Of a DNA stretch of 64,000 bases, positions 34,985 to 43,142 are shown one piece after another; position 1 is the first letter of the stretch, and every line of letters starts with the position of its first letter. The position numbers and the translations under genes were made by a program. The notes under the pieces were generated by a model that saw only the letters and a program-made list of their open reading frames with translations, was not told the origin of the DNA and searched no databases. Source of the stretch: Geobacter sp. (GTDB lineage: Bacteria; Desulfobacterota; Desulfuromonadia; Geobacterales; DSM-12255); contig VFJK01000090.1 in the NCBI GenBank assembly GCA_009886125.1, positions 1 through 64,000 on the forward strand. Reading direction: 5' to 3'.

Positions 34985-35641
34985 ATGCCCATAGAAATAT
35001 TATCGGACAAATCAGGAATCGATTCTCAGATAGGAGAACGAATACGGCTTATAAGAAATACAAAACGGATGACCCAAAAGACTTTTGCCATCTCCTTAGG
35101 GATCGCCCAAGGATTTCTTTGTTCAATTGAACGGGGGAAGAAAACCCCTTCTCTCACCCTCATGATAGCCATTCAATACCGCTACAAAATCAACAGCGAA
35201 TGGCTGTATACGGGAACCGGAGAACCTTTCGAAAGACATCCCGATTATACTGAGGAGACACCTGCGACCGTCAAATCAATTCCACTCCTGAAAGCTCCTC
35301 CTTCAAGCATCGACAGCTTCTCTACCCATGAAATTGAGCGCTATATCTCTATTGCTCAGGTACCGGACAACTCTTTCGCATTTGAATACAGCGGAGAGTT
35401 TATGTCCCCTACGATAAGAGACCTGGATATTGTTATCATAAATCCTGAACAGATGCCTGTGTCAGGAGATATCGTGCTGATAGTGGGGAAATGGGGCGAC
35501 TCCTTTCTTCGCAGATACCGATCTATTGGTGATGATACATTTTTCTCTGCGGACAACTCTTCTTATTCAACTTTTAAAGCAGAAAAAGGCTCCAGAATTA
35601 TCGGCGTCGTTGACTCTGTATGGAGAAAGATTAAATACTGA
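34985..35641 (+). CDS. XRE-type repressor with a degenerate S24 (LexA/CI-like) C-terminal domain
   Basis: 218 residues. Helix-turn-helix about residues 15-72 (RLIRNTKRMTQKTFAISLGI, then LCSIERGKKTPSL), linker, and an S24-like domain about 125-218. The usual catalytic motif G-D-S-M-x-P reads GEFMSPT, so the Ser nucleophile is Phe139, and the Lys expected near residue 177 is Arg (FLRRYRS). It should be unable to cleave itself and is more likely a stable regulator. A dyad (TTTAAA arms, 34940-34975) lies upstream and may be its operator. Resembles regulators of Geobacter and phage C2 repressors. Confidence 0.82.
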   Translation: MPIEILSDKSGIDSQIGERIRLIRNTKRMTQKTFAISLGIAQGFLCSIERGKKTPSLTLMIAIQYRYKINSEWLYTGTGEPFERHPDYTEETPATVKSIPLLKAPPSSIDSFSTHEIERYISIAQVPDNSFAFEYSGEFMSPTIRDLDIVIINPEQMPVSGDIVLIVGKWGDSFLRRYRSIGDDTFFSADNSSYSTFKAEKGSRIIGVVDSVWRKIKY

Positions 35642-35802
35642 TCATACAAATATTGAGTTTCAGCTATTTGGCGGATTTCTTCAGCACCGTTTCAGCTATT
35701 TTTTCAACTTCGCATCACATAACCCTTTTCGCTTGACCCCTTATCCTCAATTAGGCTATATCCACATAATCTTGTTTGAATATCGCACAGGGGGTAAGTC
35801 TC

Positions 35803-36801
35803 ATGCATCTGATGGATACTATTAGAGAGAAGGCCAGAAAATATCTCAAGACGGTCGTATTACCGGAAAGCTATGATGAAAGGATGCTTTTTGCTGCTGA
35901 GAAAATTGTGGAACAAGGTTTGGCAAAAATCATCATTCTTGGCAATCCTGAAGAAGTCAGATCAGTCGCAAACTCAAAAGGCGTAAATTTATCCGGCGTC
36001 GAGATTGAAGACCCTTCAACATCCTCAAAGTTATCCGGATATATTGATGCCCTTGTGGACCTCAGAAAAAGCAAAGGTCTCACCAAAGATGAAGCAAAGA
36101 AACTTTTAACAGATAAGGATAATCTCTATTTCGCAGGGATGATGGTTCGTCAGGGGGATGCGGGTGGTCAGGTGGCAGGAGCTACAAGCACAACAGGGAA
36201 TGTACTCAAAGCCGCCTTCCAGACTGTGGGGACAGCTCCAGGGATAAAGACCGTCTCTTCATACTTCTTCATGATAACAAAAACACCCTCTTTTGGTGAA
36301 AATGGCATAATTCTCTTTGCCGACTGCGCTGTAAACCCGAACCCTGACGCACAAGCACTTGCCGAAATCGCTGTAGCTACCGCGCGTAACTGCAAATCCT
36401 TTCTTGACGTTGAAGCAAGGGTTGCGATGCTTTCGTTCTCTACAAAAGGAAGTGCAACCCACTCTGATGTAGATAAGGTCTTGGCTGCCATAGAGATTGC
36501 CAAGAAAATAGATCCCTCCCTTCAGATAGATGGAGAGCTTCAGGCTGATGCTGCACTCCTCCCCAAAGTCGGAGAGAAAAAAGCTCCTGGAAGTTCTGTT
36601 GCCGGAAAAGCTAACGTCCTTATTTTCCCGGACCTTGATGCAGGTAATATTGCGTACAAGCTTGTAGAAAGGGTCGCGGGAGCAGAAGCGATCGGTCCGG
36701 TCATCCAGGGACTGGCAAAACCGGTAAATGACCTCTCAAGAGGTTGCTCAGTCGAAGACATCGTTAACGTAGTCGCAATTACTGCCGTCCAGGCCCAATG
36801 A
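35803..36801 (+). CDS. pta: phosphate acetyltransferase
   Basis: 332 residues from ATG 35803 (GGGGG 8 bases upstream), the short single-domain Pta. Motifs: [19 protein letters not shown] at the start, [59 protein letters not shown], and [12 protein letters not shown]. It converts acetyl-CoA and phosphate to acetyl phosphate. Acetate-using anaerobes run it with AckA to activate acetate. Convergent with ackA across a shared terminator. Confidence 0.96.
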   Translation: MHLMDTIREKARKYLKTVVLPESYDERMLFAAEKIVEQGLAKIIILGNPEEVRSVANSKGVNLSGVEIEDPSTSSKLSGYIDALVDLRKSKGLTKDEAKKLLTDKDNLYFAGMMVRQGDAGGQVAGATSTTGNVLKAAFQTVGTAPGIKTVSSYFFMITKTPSFGENGIILFADCAVNPNPDAQALAEIAVATARNCKSFLDVEARVAMLSFSTKGSATHSDVDKVLAAIEIAKKIDPSLQIDGELQADAALLPKVGEKKAPGSSVAGKANVLIFPDLDAGNIAYKLVERVAGAEAIGPVIQGLAKPVNDLSRGCSVEDIVNVVAITAVQAQ

Positions 36802-36835
36802 TGATTTAATAAATTCAAAAACACAAAAGCACAAA

Positions 36836-36867
36836 AAAACCCCGATGGAAGCACCATCGGGGTTTTT
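36836..36867. terminator. bidirectional terminator between pta and ackA
   Basis: AAAACCCCGATGG-AAGCA-CCATCGGGGTTTT, with A and T runs on both sides so it can serve both convergent genes. Confidence 0.92.
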
Positions 36868-36886
36868 AAATGAGATTGGGTCCCAA

Positions 36887-38152
36887 TCACTTTTTTACAA
36901 AATCAGCCCTGGAGAAGGTATAGTGAAAATTCATATGGTCAGTGTAGGTCCCATCGAGAATAGCTGCAACATCCTCAGTAAAAACGAGTTCCTCATCTGT
37001 AGGGATTACATAGACCTTTACCGGTGAGTCATCAGTTGTGATGAGCGTCTCTCGCTTTCTGGTCATAGCTCCCTTATTTCTCTCTTTATCCAGATATATC
37101 CCAAGATGCTCAAGCCCTTCGATCGCTTTTTCACGAATAGGCCACCCCATCTCGCCGACACCAGCAGTAAATACTACGGCATCAAGCTTTCCTATTATCG
37201 CCATGTAAGCGCCGATGTATTTTTTAAGCCGGTATGCTTCGATATCGAGGGAAAGCTGACAACGCTTGTCACCAGCATTAGCATGCTCTATCACATCACG
37301 TCTGTCTGTAAAACGGCCGGTAATCCCAAGCACTCCGCTCTTCTTGTTGAGAATGCCGTCAATCTCTTTTGCTGAAAGATTCTCCTTCTGCATCATGAAC
37401 GCCGGGATAGCCGGGTCTATATCGCCACAACGAGTCCCCATCATAGCTCCTTCAAGAGGGGTAAGGCCCATTGTTGTATCGACAGAAATCCCGTTTTTAA
37501 TAGCGCAGTGAGAAACACCGTTACCGATGTGCATAGTGATAATATTAGTATCTGATGACGGCTTCCCGAGTATCACTGCAGCCCTCTTGGAGACGTAAAG
37601 GTGAGATGTCCCATGAAAACCGTAGCGACGGACTCCGTGTGCCTCATACCACTCGTAAGGCACCGGATAGAGATAGGCATGTTCGGGCATAGTCTGATGA
37701 AATGCGGTGTCAAATATCGCTATATGCGGCACAGTAGGAAGCACGGCCTGGGCCGCTTCAATACCGGAAATGTTTGGTGGATTGTGAAGAGGCGCAAGAG
37801 ACTGAACCTCCTTTACCGCATCAAGGACACTCTCATCGATCATAACAGAGCAGGTGAACTTTTCCCCACCGTGAACAACACGGTGTCCTACAGCAGAAAT
37901 CTCGTTTATATCTGACAGGACTCCATGATTCGGGTCTGTGAGAGTCTTGATTATGAGCGCGATTGCGACCTGGTGATCAGGGCAATCAGATTCGTATCTG
38001 TACGCTTCGCGACCTGGTACTTCGTGAAGGATGAAAGAGTCTCCGATGATAACCCTTTCTACCATACCCTTTGCAACGACCTCCATCCTGCTCCAGTCAA
38101 AAAGTTGATATTTTACTGATGAACTACCACAATTAAGAGCCAGAATCTGCAT
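36887..38152 (-). CDS. ackA: acetate kinase
   Basis: 421 residues from ATG 38152 (GGAG 8 bases upstream; a GTG three codons earlier overlaps that site). Signature start ILALNCGSSSVKYQLFD, GHRVVHGGEKF, FDTAFHQTMPEHAYLYPVPY, FHGTSH, and the nucleotide-binding HIGNGVSHCAIKNG with DTTMGLTPLEGAMMGTRCGD. It transfers phosphate between acetyl phosphate and ADP. With Pta it links acetate and acetyl-CoA. Facing pta rather than in one operon with it. Confidence 0.96.
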   Translation of the reverse strand: MQILALNCGSSSVKYQLFDWSRMEVVAKGMVERVIIGDSFILHEVPGREAYRYESDCPDHQVAIALIIKTLTDPNHGVLSDINEISAVGHRVVHGGEKFTCSVMIDESVLDAVKEVQSLAPLHNPPNISGIEAAQAVLPTVPHIAIFDTAFHQTMPEHAYLYPVPYEWYEAHGVRRYGFHGTSHLYVSKRAAVILGKPSSDTNIITMHIGNGVSHCAIKNGISVDTTMGLTPLEGAMMGTRCGDIDPAIPAFMMQKENLSAKEIDGILNKKSGVLGITGRFTDRRDVIEHANAGDKRCQLSLDIEAYRLKKYIGAYMAIIGKLDAVVFTAGVGEMGWPIREKAIEGLEHLGIYLDKERNKGAMTRKRETLITTDDSPVKVYVIPTDEELVFTEDVAAILDGTYTDHMNFHYTFSRADFVKK

Positions 38153-38422
38153 TAAGTGCACTCCTTTTATAAAATCAAATATTATGTAACAGTATATAAT
38201 TGATGTTTTTTTCGATATCAGTAAAGAAGCAACCCCACAATTTAAGCCATAATAAAACTGCTTTTTATAATACCGAAGTAATTATCTCAATACAAGTTTT
38301 TTGTTAAAGCCGGTAAGCGGACACTTATTCATACATTTATATGTTTTTTTTATTGTTATTTTGCTGATTGATGTGGTAATTTTGCTGTTGACCAATAACC
38401 ATCCAACAAAGGGAGGATAAAC

Positions 38423-38845
38423 GTGAAGAAAATTGCTGTCGTTCTCGCTGTACTTGCACTCGCTGCTGCAGGGTGTCAAAAGAAAGAAGAAGGTCCTAAA
38501 GCTGGTGCTCCTCAGGCCGGCGCTCCTCAAATGCCAGCTGGCGCTGCTCCAGGTGGTGACCCGCACGCCGGGCTTAAGCCGATGGAAATACCTGCTGGTG
38601 CAGGTCACAAAGGCAAAGTCCTTCAGACAATGGATGCAGGCTCCTATACTTATGTAGAAGTTGAGGAGAAAGGCCAGAAACTCTGGATCGCTGTAATGAA
38701 GGAAGCTCTTGTTAAAGAAGGTGTAAAAGTTGGCGACACTATCGAGTTCCCGGATTCACCACCAATGGTTAACTTCCAGAGCAAGGAACTCAAGAAGACC
38801 TTTGATAAAGTGATCTTCTCTGCAGGACTTCGCAAAGTCAAGTAA
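38423..38845 (+). CDS. small lipoprotein with an NrfJ-like OB-fold domain
   Basis: 140 residues from GTG 38423 with GGGAGG upstream. Lipobox AAGC (Cys about 18), a low-complexity Ala/Gly/Pro linker (residues 25-50), then a domain GKVLQTMDAGSYTYVEVEEK ... LWIAVMKEALVKEGVKVGD ... MVNFQSKELKKTFDKVIFSAG that resembles NrfJ and related small OB-fold proteins near cytochrome c nitrite reductases. Function unknown. The 270 bp upstream are A/T-rich and hold its promoter; I see no gene there. Confidence 0.7.
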   Translation: MKKIAVVLAVLALAAAGCQKKEEGPKAGAPQAGAPQMPAGAAPGGDPHAGLKPMEIPAGAGHKGKVLQTMDAGSYTYVEVEEKGQKLWIAVMKEALVKEGVKVGDTIEFPDSPPMVNFQSKELKKTFDKVIFSAGLRKVK

Positions 38846-38869
38846 CTACCTGACAGGCATATGAATAAC

Positions 38870-38903
38870 AAAAAAAGCGAAACCAACTGGTTTCGCTTTT
38901 TTT
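38870..38903. terminator. bidirectional terminator
   Basis: AAAAAGCGAAACCA-AC-TGGTTTCGCTTTTT between the lipoprotein gene and the convergent NlpC/P60 gene. Confidence 0.9.
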
Positions 38904-38928
38904 GTCCGGTTATTCAAATCAATCTAAA

Positions 38929-39963
38929 TCAGGGCTTGCTCGCTACATCAACTCCCAGCAAATCATTCTTTTGTGCATCTTCCGGGATCTCTTCCTCAAC
39001 CCCGAGCAACAGTTCCTCAAGATTGAAGCTATCCGGTGATATCTTTGCTACGCGTTTTGCCCCTAAGTAACGTGACCGGTAATAAGGGGTATCAAAAGAA
39101 GAGATTACGACACGTTTATCACGCGATGAGGCATGGATCATCCTGTTCCCGCCAAGATAAATTCCGACATGAGACGGGAAAGAGGCATATGTCCTGAAAA
39201 AGACCAAGTCCCCCTTCTTCATGTCACCGCGAGTCACAATTTCACCACGCTCAAACTGCTCCCGCGCGGTCCTGGGCAAATTGACCTCCATCTCGTTAAA
39301 AACCTTCTGCACGAACGCGGAGCAGTCAAGTCCACTTCTGGAAGTGCCACCGAAACGGTAACGAGTGCCAAGAAATCCAAAAGCCTTGGTTTTGAGCAGC
39401 TTAATATTGTCAGCGGTGAAATCAGCTTCTTTCTCTGGGCGAAGATTTACCGTGTCATGATCCAAAAGGTCAGCAAGCGTCTGCTCGTACTCTTTTTCAC
39501 TGAGAAGATCGGCATGCCTGAGAGATGGCTTGGCAGCGACACGATTTCCGGACTTCATATCTGAATCCAGATCATGCAAGGCGAGTGTCTGACCAGGCTT
39601 GAGCTTTCCTTTTGCCAACCCATTCATTCTCTTAAGCTCGGCAATGGATACTCCTGTTTTCTTTGAAACCTTGGAGATCGTATCGCCTTTTCTCACCTTG
39701 TAAGTGGATGCGGTTTCGACTGAAGAGCCGGAGGACAAGGCTTTTGATGATCTGCGGGGTGGAATAACAAGTAAATCACCTGGATTGATACTTGAATTGA
39801 GCCTGTTATTAGCCTCTTTCAAGTCATTTACGTGGACATGATATTTTTTGGAAAGAGACGCGAGGGTCTCATTCTTTCTGACCTTATGCGTCTTTGCTGC
39901 GAAAGCTAGATTTGGAACCGCTAAAATTAGAGCCAGAAACAGTAAGTTTTTTCGACTGACCAT
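38929..39963 (-). CDS. LysM-NlpC/P60 cell-wall hydrolase
   Basis: 344 residues from ATG 39963 (GGGGGAGGA upstream; an in-frame start 11 codons earlier is less likely). Signal peptide (LLFLALILAVPNLAFA), two LysM peptidoglycan-binding repeats (THKVRKNETLASLSKKYHVH and STYKVRKGDTISKVSKKTGV), and a C-terminal NlpC/P60 domain with catalytic Cys in SGLDCSAFVQKVF and His in FPSHVGIYLGGNRMIHASS. It should cut peptide stems of peptidoglycan in the periplasm. Confidence 0.93.
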   Translation of the reverse strand: MVSRKNLLFLALILAVPNLAFAAKTHKVRKNETLASLSKKYHVHVNDLKEANNRLNSSINPGDLLVIPPRRSSKALSSGSSVETASTYKVRKGDTISKVSKKTGVSIAELKRMNGLAKGKLKPGQTLALHDLDSDMKSGNRVAAKPSLRHADLLSEKEYEQTLADLLDHDTVNLRPEKEADFTADNIKLLKTKAFGFLGTRYRFGGTSRSGLDCSAFVQKVFNEMEVNLPRTAREQFERGEIVTRGDMKKGDLVFFRTYASFPSHVGIYLGGNRMIHASSRDKRVVISSFDTPYYRSRYLGAKRVAKISPDSFNLEELLLGVEEEIPEDAQKNDLLGVDVASKP

Positions 39964-40067
39964 TCCTCCCCCTAAATGTTTTATTATCATACTCATAGTT
40001 CATCTTATTTATAACAATCGCAAACGAAAGTCAATAAGAACATCTCCTCAAAGACTTCCCAGCAGGA

Positions 40068-41465
40068 CTATCGATCTGAGACAGACAGCTTTACACTGAC
40101 CGTCTCTTCAGGCTTTAACTGAACCTGAGGCGATGGAGAAGTAAGTTTTACCTCATAACGCTGGCTCTTTCTGATAGAGCTAAAATCCAATGGCTCAGTA
40201 TATATTTGAGATACCTGATTGAGGGCTGATTCAGATCCGATCACCCTGACTCTCATGGGTTCGATGCTTATCGACCTCAACTTGAGACTATTGGGAAGAT
40301 GTCCTGTCTTTTTCAAAATAACCGGCAGGTCACGAAACGATTTCTTTTCAGCGATAATCTTCAACACTGACGGAGTAACCTTTGCAACCGAGACTCCGAG
40401 TGGAAGTTGAAAAGTTTTACTGTCGACCGGAATACTGTTTACACCCTCATGGATCTTTTCAAGATCAAAATCTGCGGATATCTCCATTTTTTTAGATGAG
40501 GAAAAAACTGTTGAGAGCACTTTTAGTTGTACCTCAATTTCACCAGGCAGATCATTTTTCAGGATCAGACTCTCAGGAAGATTATGAAACTTGACTTGAG
40601 CATTGACAGACTGAATTCCGCCCTGCTTTGCATTGATCAAAAGCCAGCAAACAATTACCAGCATCAAGGTTACAAATTTAGGAATAAGATTTTTGAAAAA
40701 CCTGTCCTTGATGGATACATTTCCGGTTTTAGTGGACTGGGTTATGAGATAGGATTCCAGAATGAATATCAGCTCTTCCGAAGAACCGACAATTAAGAGC
40801 TCTCCGGCTGAAGCAACAGAGACTGCACCACTCTCTTCTGAAACTACTATGACAATCGCATCTGTGCGTTCGGAAAGTCCAAGTGCAGCCCTGTGCCTTG
40901 TCCCGAGGTGTTGCGGCAAGTCGATACTGACGGAAAGGGGGAGATGAGAAGATGCCTCGGAAATCCTTCCGCTTCTGATGATGACAGCTCCGTCATGCAG
41001 TGGGGAACTATTTTCAAATATGCTTGAAATCAGTTGACTGCTGACGAGACAGTCCAGAGGCACGCCATGAATCAGATGATCGTCAAGCTTTTCCTGCCGC
41101 TCTATTACAATAAGAGCTCCCGTCTGAGTGTCAGCAAAAGCAAAAACAGCATTGGAAAGCTTTTGAATATCAAGGGAAGCAGATTCTTCGCTTCTGTTAA
41201 AGAAATTACGCAACAGACTGAACCGGTATAGTGCCTGCCGTATCTCACCCTGGAAAACTACTATTATAAGTATAAAGATGACGGTTCCCAGTTCCTGCAG
41301 AATCCAACTGGTCATGAAAAGGCCAAGATTCTTGGTCAGGATGTACATCAGAGCAACAGAGGCAAGTCCTAATACAACTTGCAAAGCTCGGGTCTTCCTG
41401 AACCAGATGTAAAGCTGGTACACAAGTACTGTCATTATAAGAATGTCTGCAATATCCTGAATCCG
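40068..41465 (-). CDS. cdaA: diadenylate cyclase (CdaA type) fused to YbbR (CdaR-like) domains
   Basis: 465 residues from ATG 41465, where CdaA proteins normally begin (MRIQDIADILIMTVLVYQLY); a GTG nine codons upstream is possible. Three membrane helices, then the DAC domain (about residues 90-230) with the catalytic motifs PLHDGAVII and LGTRHRAALGLSE. A fourth membrane helix (FVTLMLVIVCWLLINA) leads to two YbbR repeats (about 275-465) that would lie outside. In Firmicutes CdaA and its regulator CdaR are separate adjacent genes; here one protein carries both. It makes c-di-AMP from two ATP. Confidence 0.88.
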   Translation of the reverse strand, partial: RIQDIADILIMTVLVYQLYIWFRKTRALQVVLGLASVALMYILTKNLGLFMTSWILQELGTVIFILIIVVFQGEIRQALYRFSLLRNFFNRSEESASLDIQKLSNAVFAFADTQTGALIVIERQEKLDDHLIHGVPLDCLVSSQLISSIFENSSPLHDGAVIIRSGRISEASSHLPLSVSIDLPQHLGTRHRAALGLSERTDAIVIVVSEESGAVSVASAGELLIVGSSEELIFILESYLITQSTKTGNVSIKDRFFKNLIPKFVTLMLVIVCWLLINAKQGGIQSVNAQVKFHNLPESLILKNDLPGEIEVQLKVLSTVFSSSKKMEISADFDLEKIHEGVNSIPVDSKTFQLPLGVSVAKVTPSVLKIIAEKKSFRDLPVILKKTGHLPNSLKLRSISIEPMRVRVIGSESALNQVSQIYTEPLDFSSIRKSQRYEVKLTSPSPQVQLKPEETVSVKLSVSDR

Positions 41466-41590
41466 CATACTTAAAACCTGTAAAAATTTCACTGGAAAAA
41501 TGTGAAGTGTCTATGTGATACTTAAATATTAAACATAATCTGCATTAATCATTAGAAATTAGCATTTTTAGATGCAAAAGGACAGACTAA

Positions 41591-42310
41591 ATGTACCCAC
41601 TTTCGAATAAAGGGGAGCGGATTCGCGATATGTTCGACTCCATTGCTCCACGGTACGATTTTTTAAACCGGCTCTTGAGCCTCGGGATTGACAGGAAATG
41701 GCGCAGGTTTGCAGTCGAACAGATTCACTTCACAGAGGGTGGAAAGATACTAGATGTCGCAACTGGAACAGCGGATGTCGCTCTTGAGATTGCGGCTTTT
41801 ACGCCGTCATCAGTTACAGTCACTGGAATCGATTTTTCACAGCAAATGATAGATCTTGGCAGAGTAAAAGTTGCGGCATCCCGATTTGCAGAAAGAATAA
41901 CCCTTCACGTTGCCCCTTGCGAAGAAATCCCGTTTAAAGATAACAGCTTTGACTCTGCGACTATCGCATTCGGGATCAGAAATGTCGTCGATCGCTACTG
42001 TGGACTGAAGGAGATTCTCCGGACACTGAAGCCCGGAGGCAGACTTGTTGTCCTTGAATTCTCGAATCCTCGTTCAAAAACCTTCAAGGCACTTTACAAC
42101 TTTTACTTTTTGAAGATTCTTCCAGTGATTGGCGGGCTATTCTCAACATTCAGTGCATACAGGTATCTTCCAGACTCAGTACTTGAGTTCCCCTCACAGG
42201 AGGAGTTCAAAAGAATACTTGTTGAATCTGGCTTTGAAAATGTTTCTCATCATGATCTTACATTCGGGATTGCGACTGTCTATGCTGGAGAAAAAAAGCT
42301 CTGCACCTGA
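41591..42310 (+). CDS. ubiE: demethylmenaquinone/ubiquinone methyltransferase (UbiE/MenG)
   Basis: 239 residues. Start FDSIAPRYDFLNRLLSLGIDRKWR, SAM loop ILDVATGTADVALEIA, PFKDNSFDSATIAFGIRNV and LKPGGRLVVLEFSNPRS are the UbiE/COQ5 signatures. In an anaerobe the product is most likely menaquinone. Divergent from the diadenylate cyclase gene and convergent with the hypothetical gene at 42324. Confidence 0.94.
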   Translation: MYPLSNKGERIRDMFDSIAPRYDFLNRLLSLGIDRKWRRFAVEQIHFTEGGKILDVATGTADVALEIAAFTPSSVTVTGIDFSQQMIDLGRVKVAASRFAERITLHVAPCEEIPFKDNSFDSATIAFGIRNVVDRYCGLKEILRTLKPGGRLVVLEFSNPRSKTFKALYNFYFLKILPVIGGLFSTFSAYRYLPDSVLEFPSQEEFKRILVESGFENVSHHDLTFGIATVYAGEKKLCT

Positions 42311-42323
42311 TGCCGGAACAGCA

Positions 42324-42875
42324 TCATTTAAATTTTATTATGAATCTTGTCCCGAACTTCTCATCTCTCTCCTCAATTCCGGTCTTATCTGTTTTACCGA
42401 TTGTAGAGTTGTCATAAAAGAAATTCAGATTGACCCCTCCGGTAATCGGCACCCCGAGTTCGCTTCTCCATGAAAGTCGACCCGGCTTCTTCAAAAACTC
42501 CCCGCTTCCAGAACCTTCCTGGATGCTATTGTTTTCTGTTACCTCATAAGAATAGACTGGAATCCTTGTCACAGCGGTAAGAGATATATCCCCGCCCAGG
42601 TTAAGCTTGCCGCCTGCCTCGCCACGCACTTTGTGAAACTTCTGATTTACCCCGACCCCAACATTCTCCTCTCGAGAATCATGAGAAACTGAGAGTTGAG
42701 GTTCGAATATTGGCTGCGATGGAGTATTTTCCCTGCCGATTAAAAGCCTTTTACTGTCAAAGAAATTCTCATTCTGACGAGGTTCAGATATAGGAGGAGT
42801 TCCGAGGTCCAAAGCACCGGAAGTCATTGGAGTAAATACTATTAATGCAACTAATGAGATCAAAAGATATTTCAT
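42324..42875 (-). CDS. exported protein of unknown function, possible short beta-barrel
   Basis: 183 residues with a signal peptide (MKYLLISLVALIVFTPMTSG). The second half has alternating polar and hydrophobic strands ending in aromatic residues (NLGGDISLTAVTRIPVYSYE; GVPITGGVNLNFFYDNST) and finishes in a basic FIIKFK, which could be an outer membrane strand signal. Family not recognised. Single gene in the gap between ubiE and hcp. Confidence 0.55.
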   Translation of the reverse strand: MKYLLISLVALIVFTPMTSGALDLGTPPISEPRQNENFFDSKRLLIGRENTPSQPIFEPQLSVSHDSREENVGVGVNQKFHKVRGEAGGKLNLGGDISLTAVTRIPVYSYEVTENNSIQEGSGSGEFLKKPGRLSWRSELGVPITGGVNLNFFYDNSTIGKTDKTGIEERDEKFGTRFIIKFK

Positions 42876-42997
42876 TTGACTTGTTGCCTCTCATAGGGAC
42901 GCATACCAATGCGTGTATAGATATCATGCCCTTTTTTACATTTTATATCAGTTTGCGATAATAGTGCAATTTTACTCCAAAATCAAAAATGCCATTC

Positions 42998-43080
42998 TTG
43001 ACTCAGGTCAAGGAAGAACTCAGTCCAACATGATATTTCTTTTCATACCCAGTTGCACTGAAGACAAAAAGGGCTATCAT
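42998..43080 (+). promoter_or_regulatory. CRP/FNR-family (HcpR-like) site and promoter of hcp
   Basis: The dyad TTGAC-TCAG-GTCAA (42998-43011) matches the TTGAC-N4-GTCAA consensus described for HcpR regulators of hybrid cluster protein genes. A possible promoter follows: TTGCAC (43053-43058), 16-base spacer, TATCAT (43075-43080), placing the dyad near -82. No HcpR gene lies in this window. Confidence 0.55.
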
Positions 43081-43142
43081 TACTAATAATTCAGTGAACT
43101 TAATTAACGGCAATTAGTCTAAATTCAGACAGGAGGAGTACA

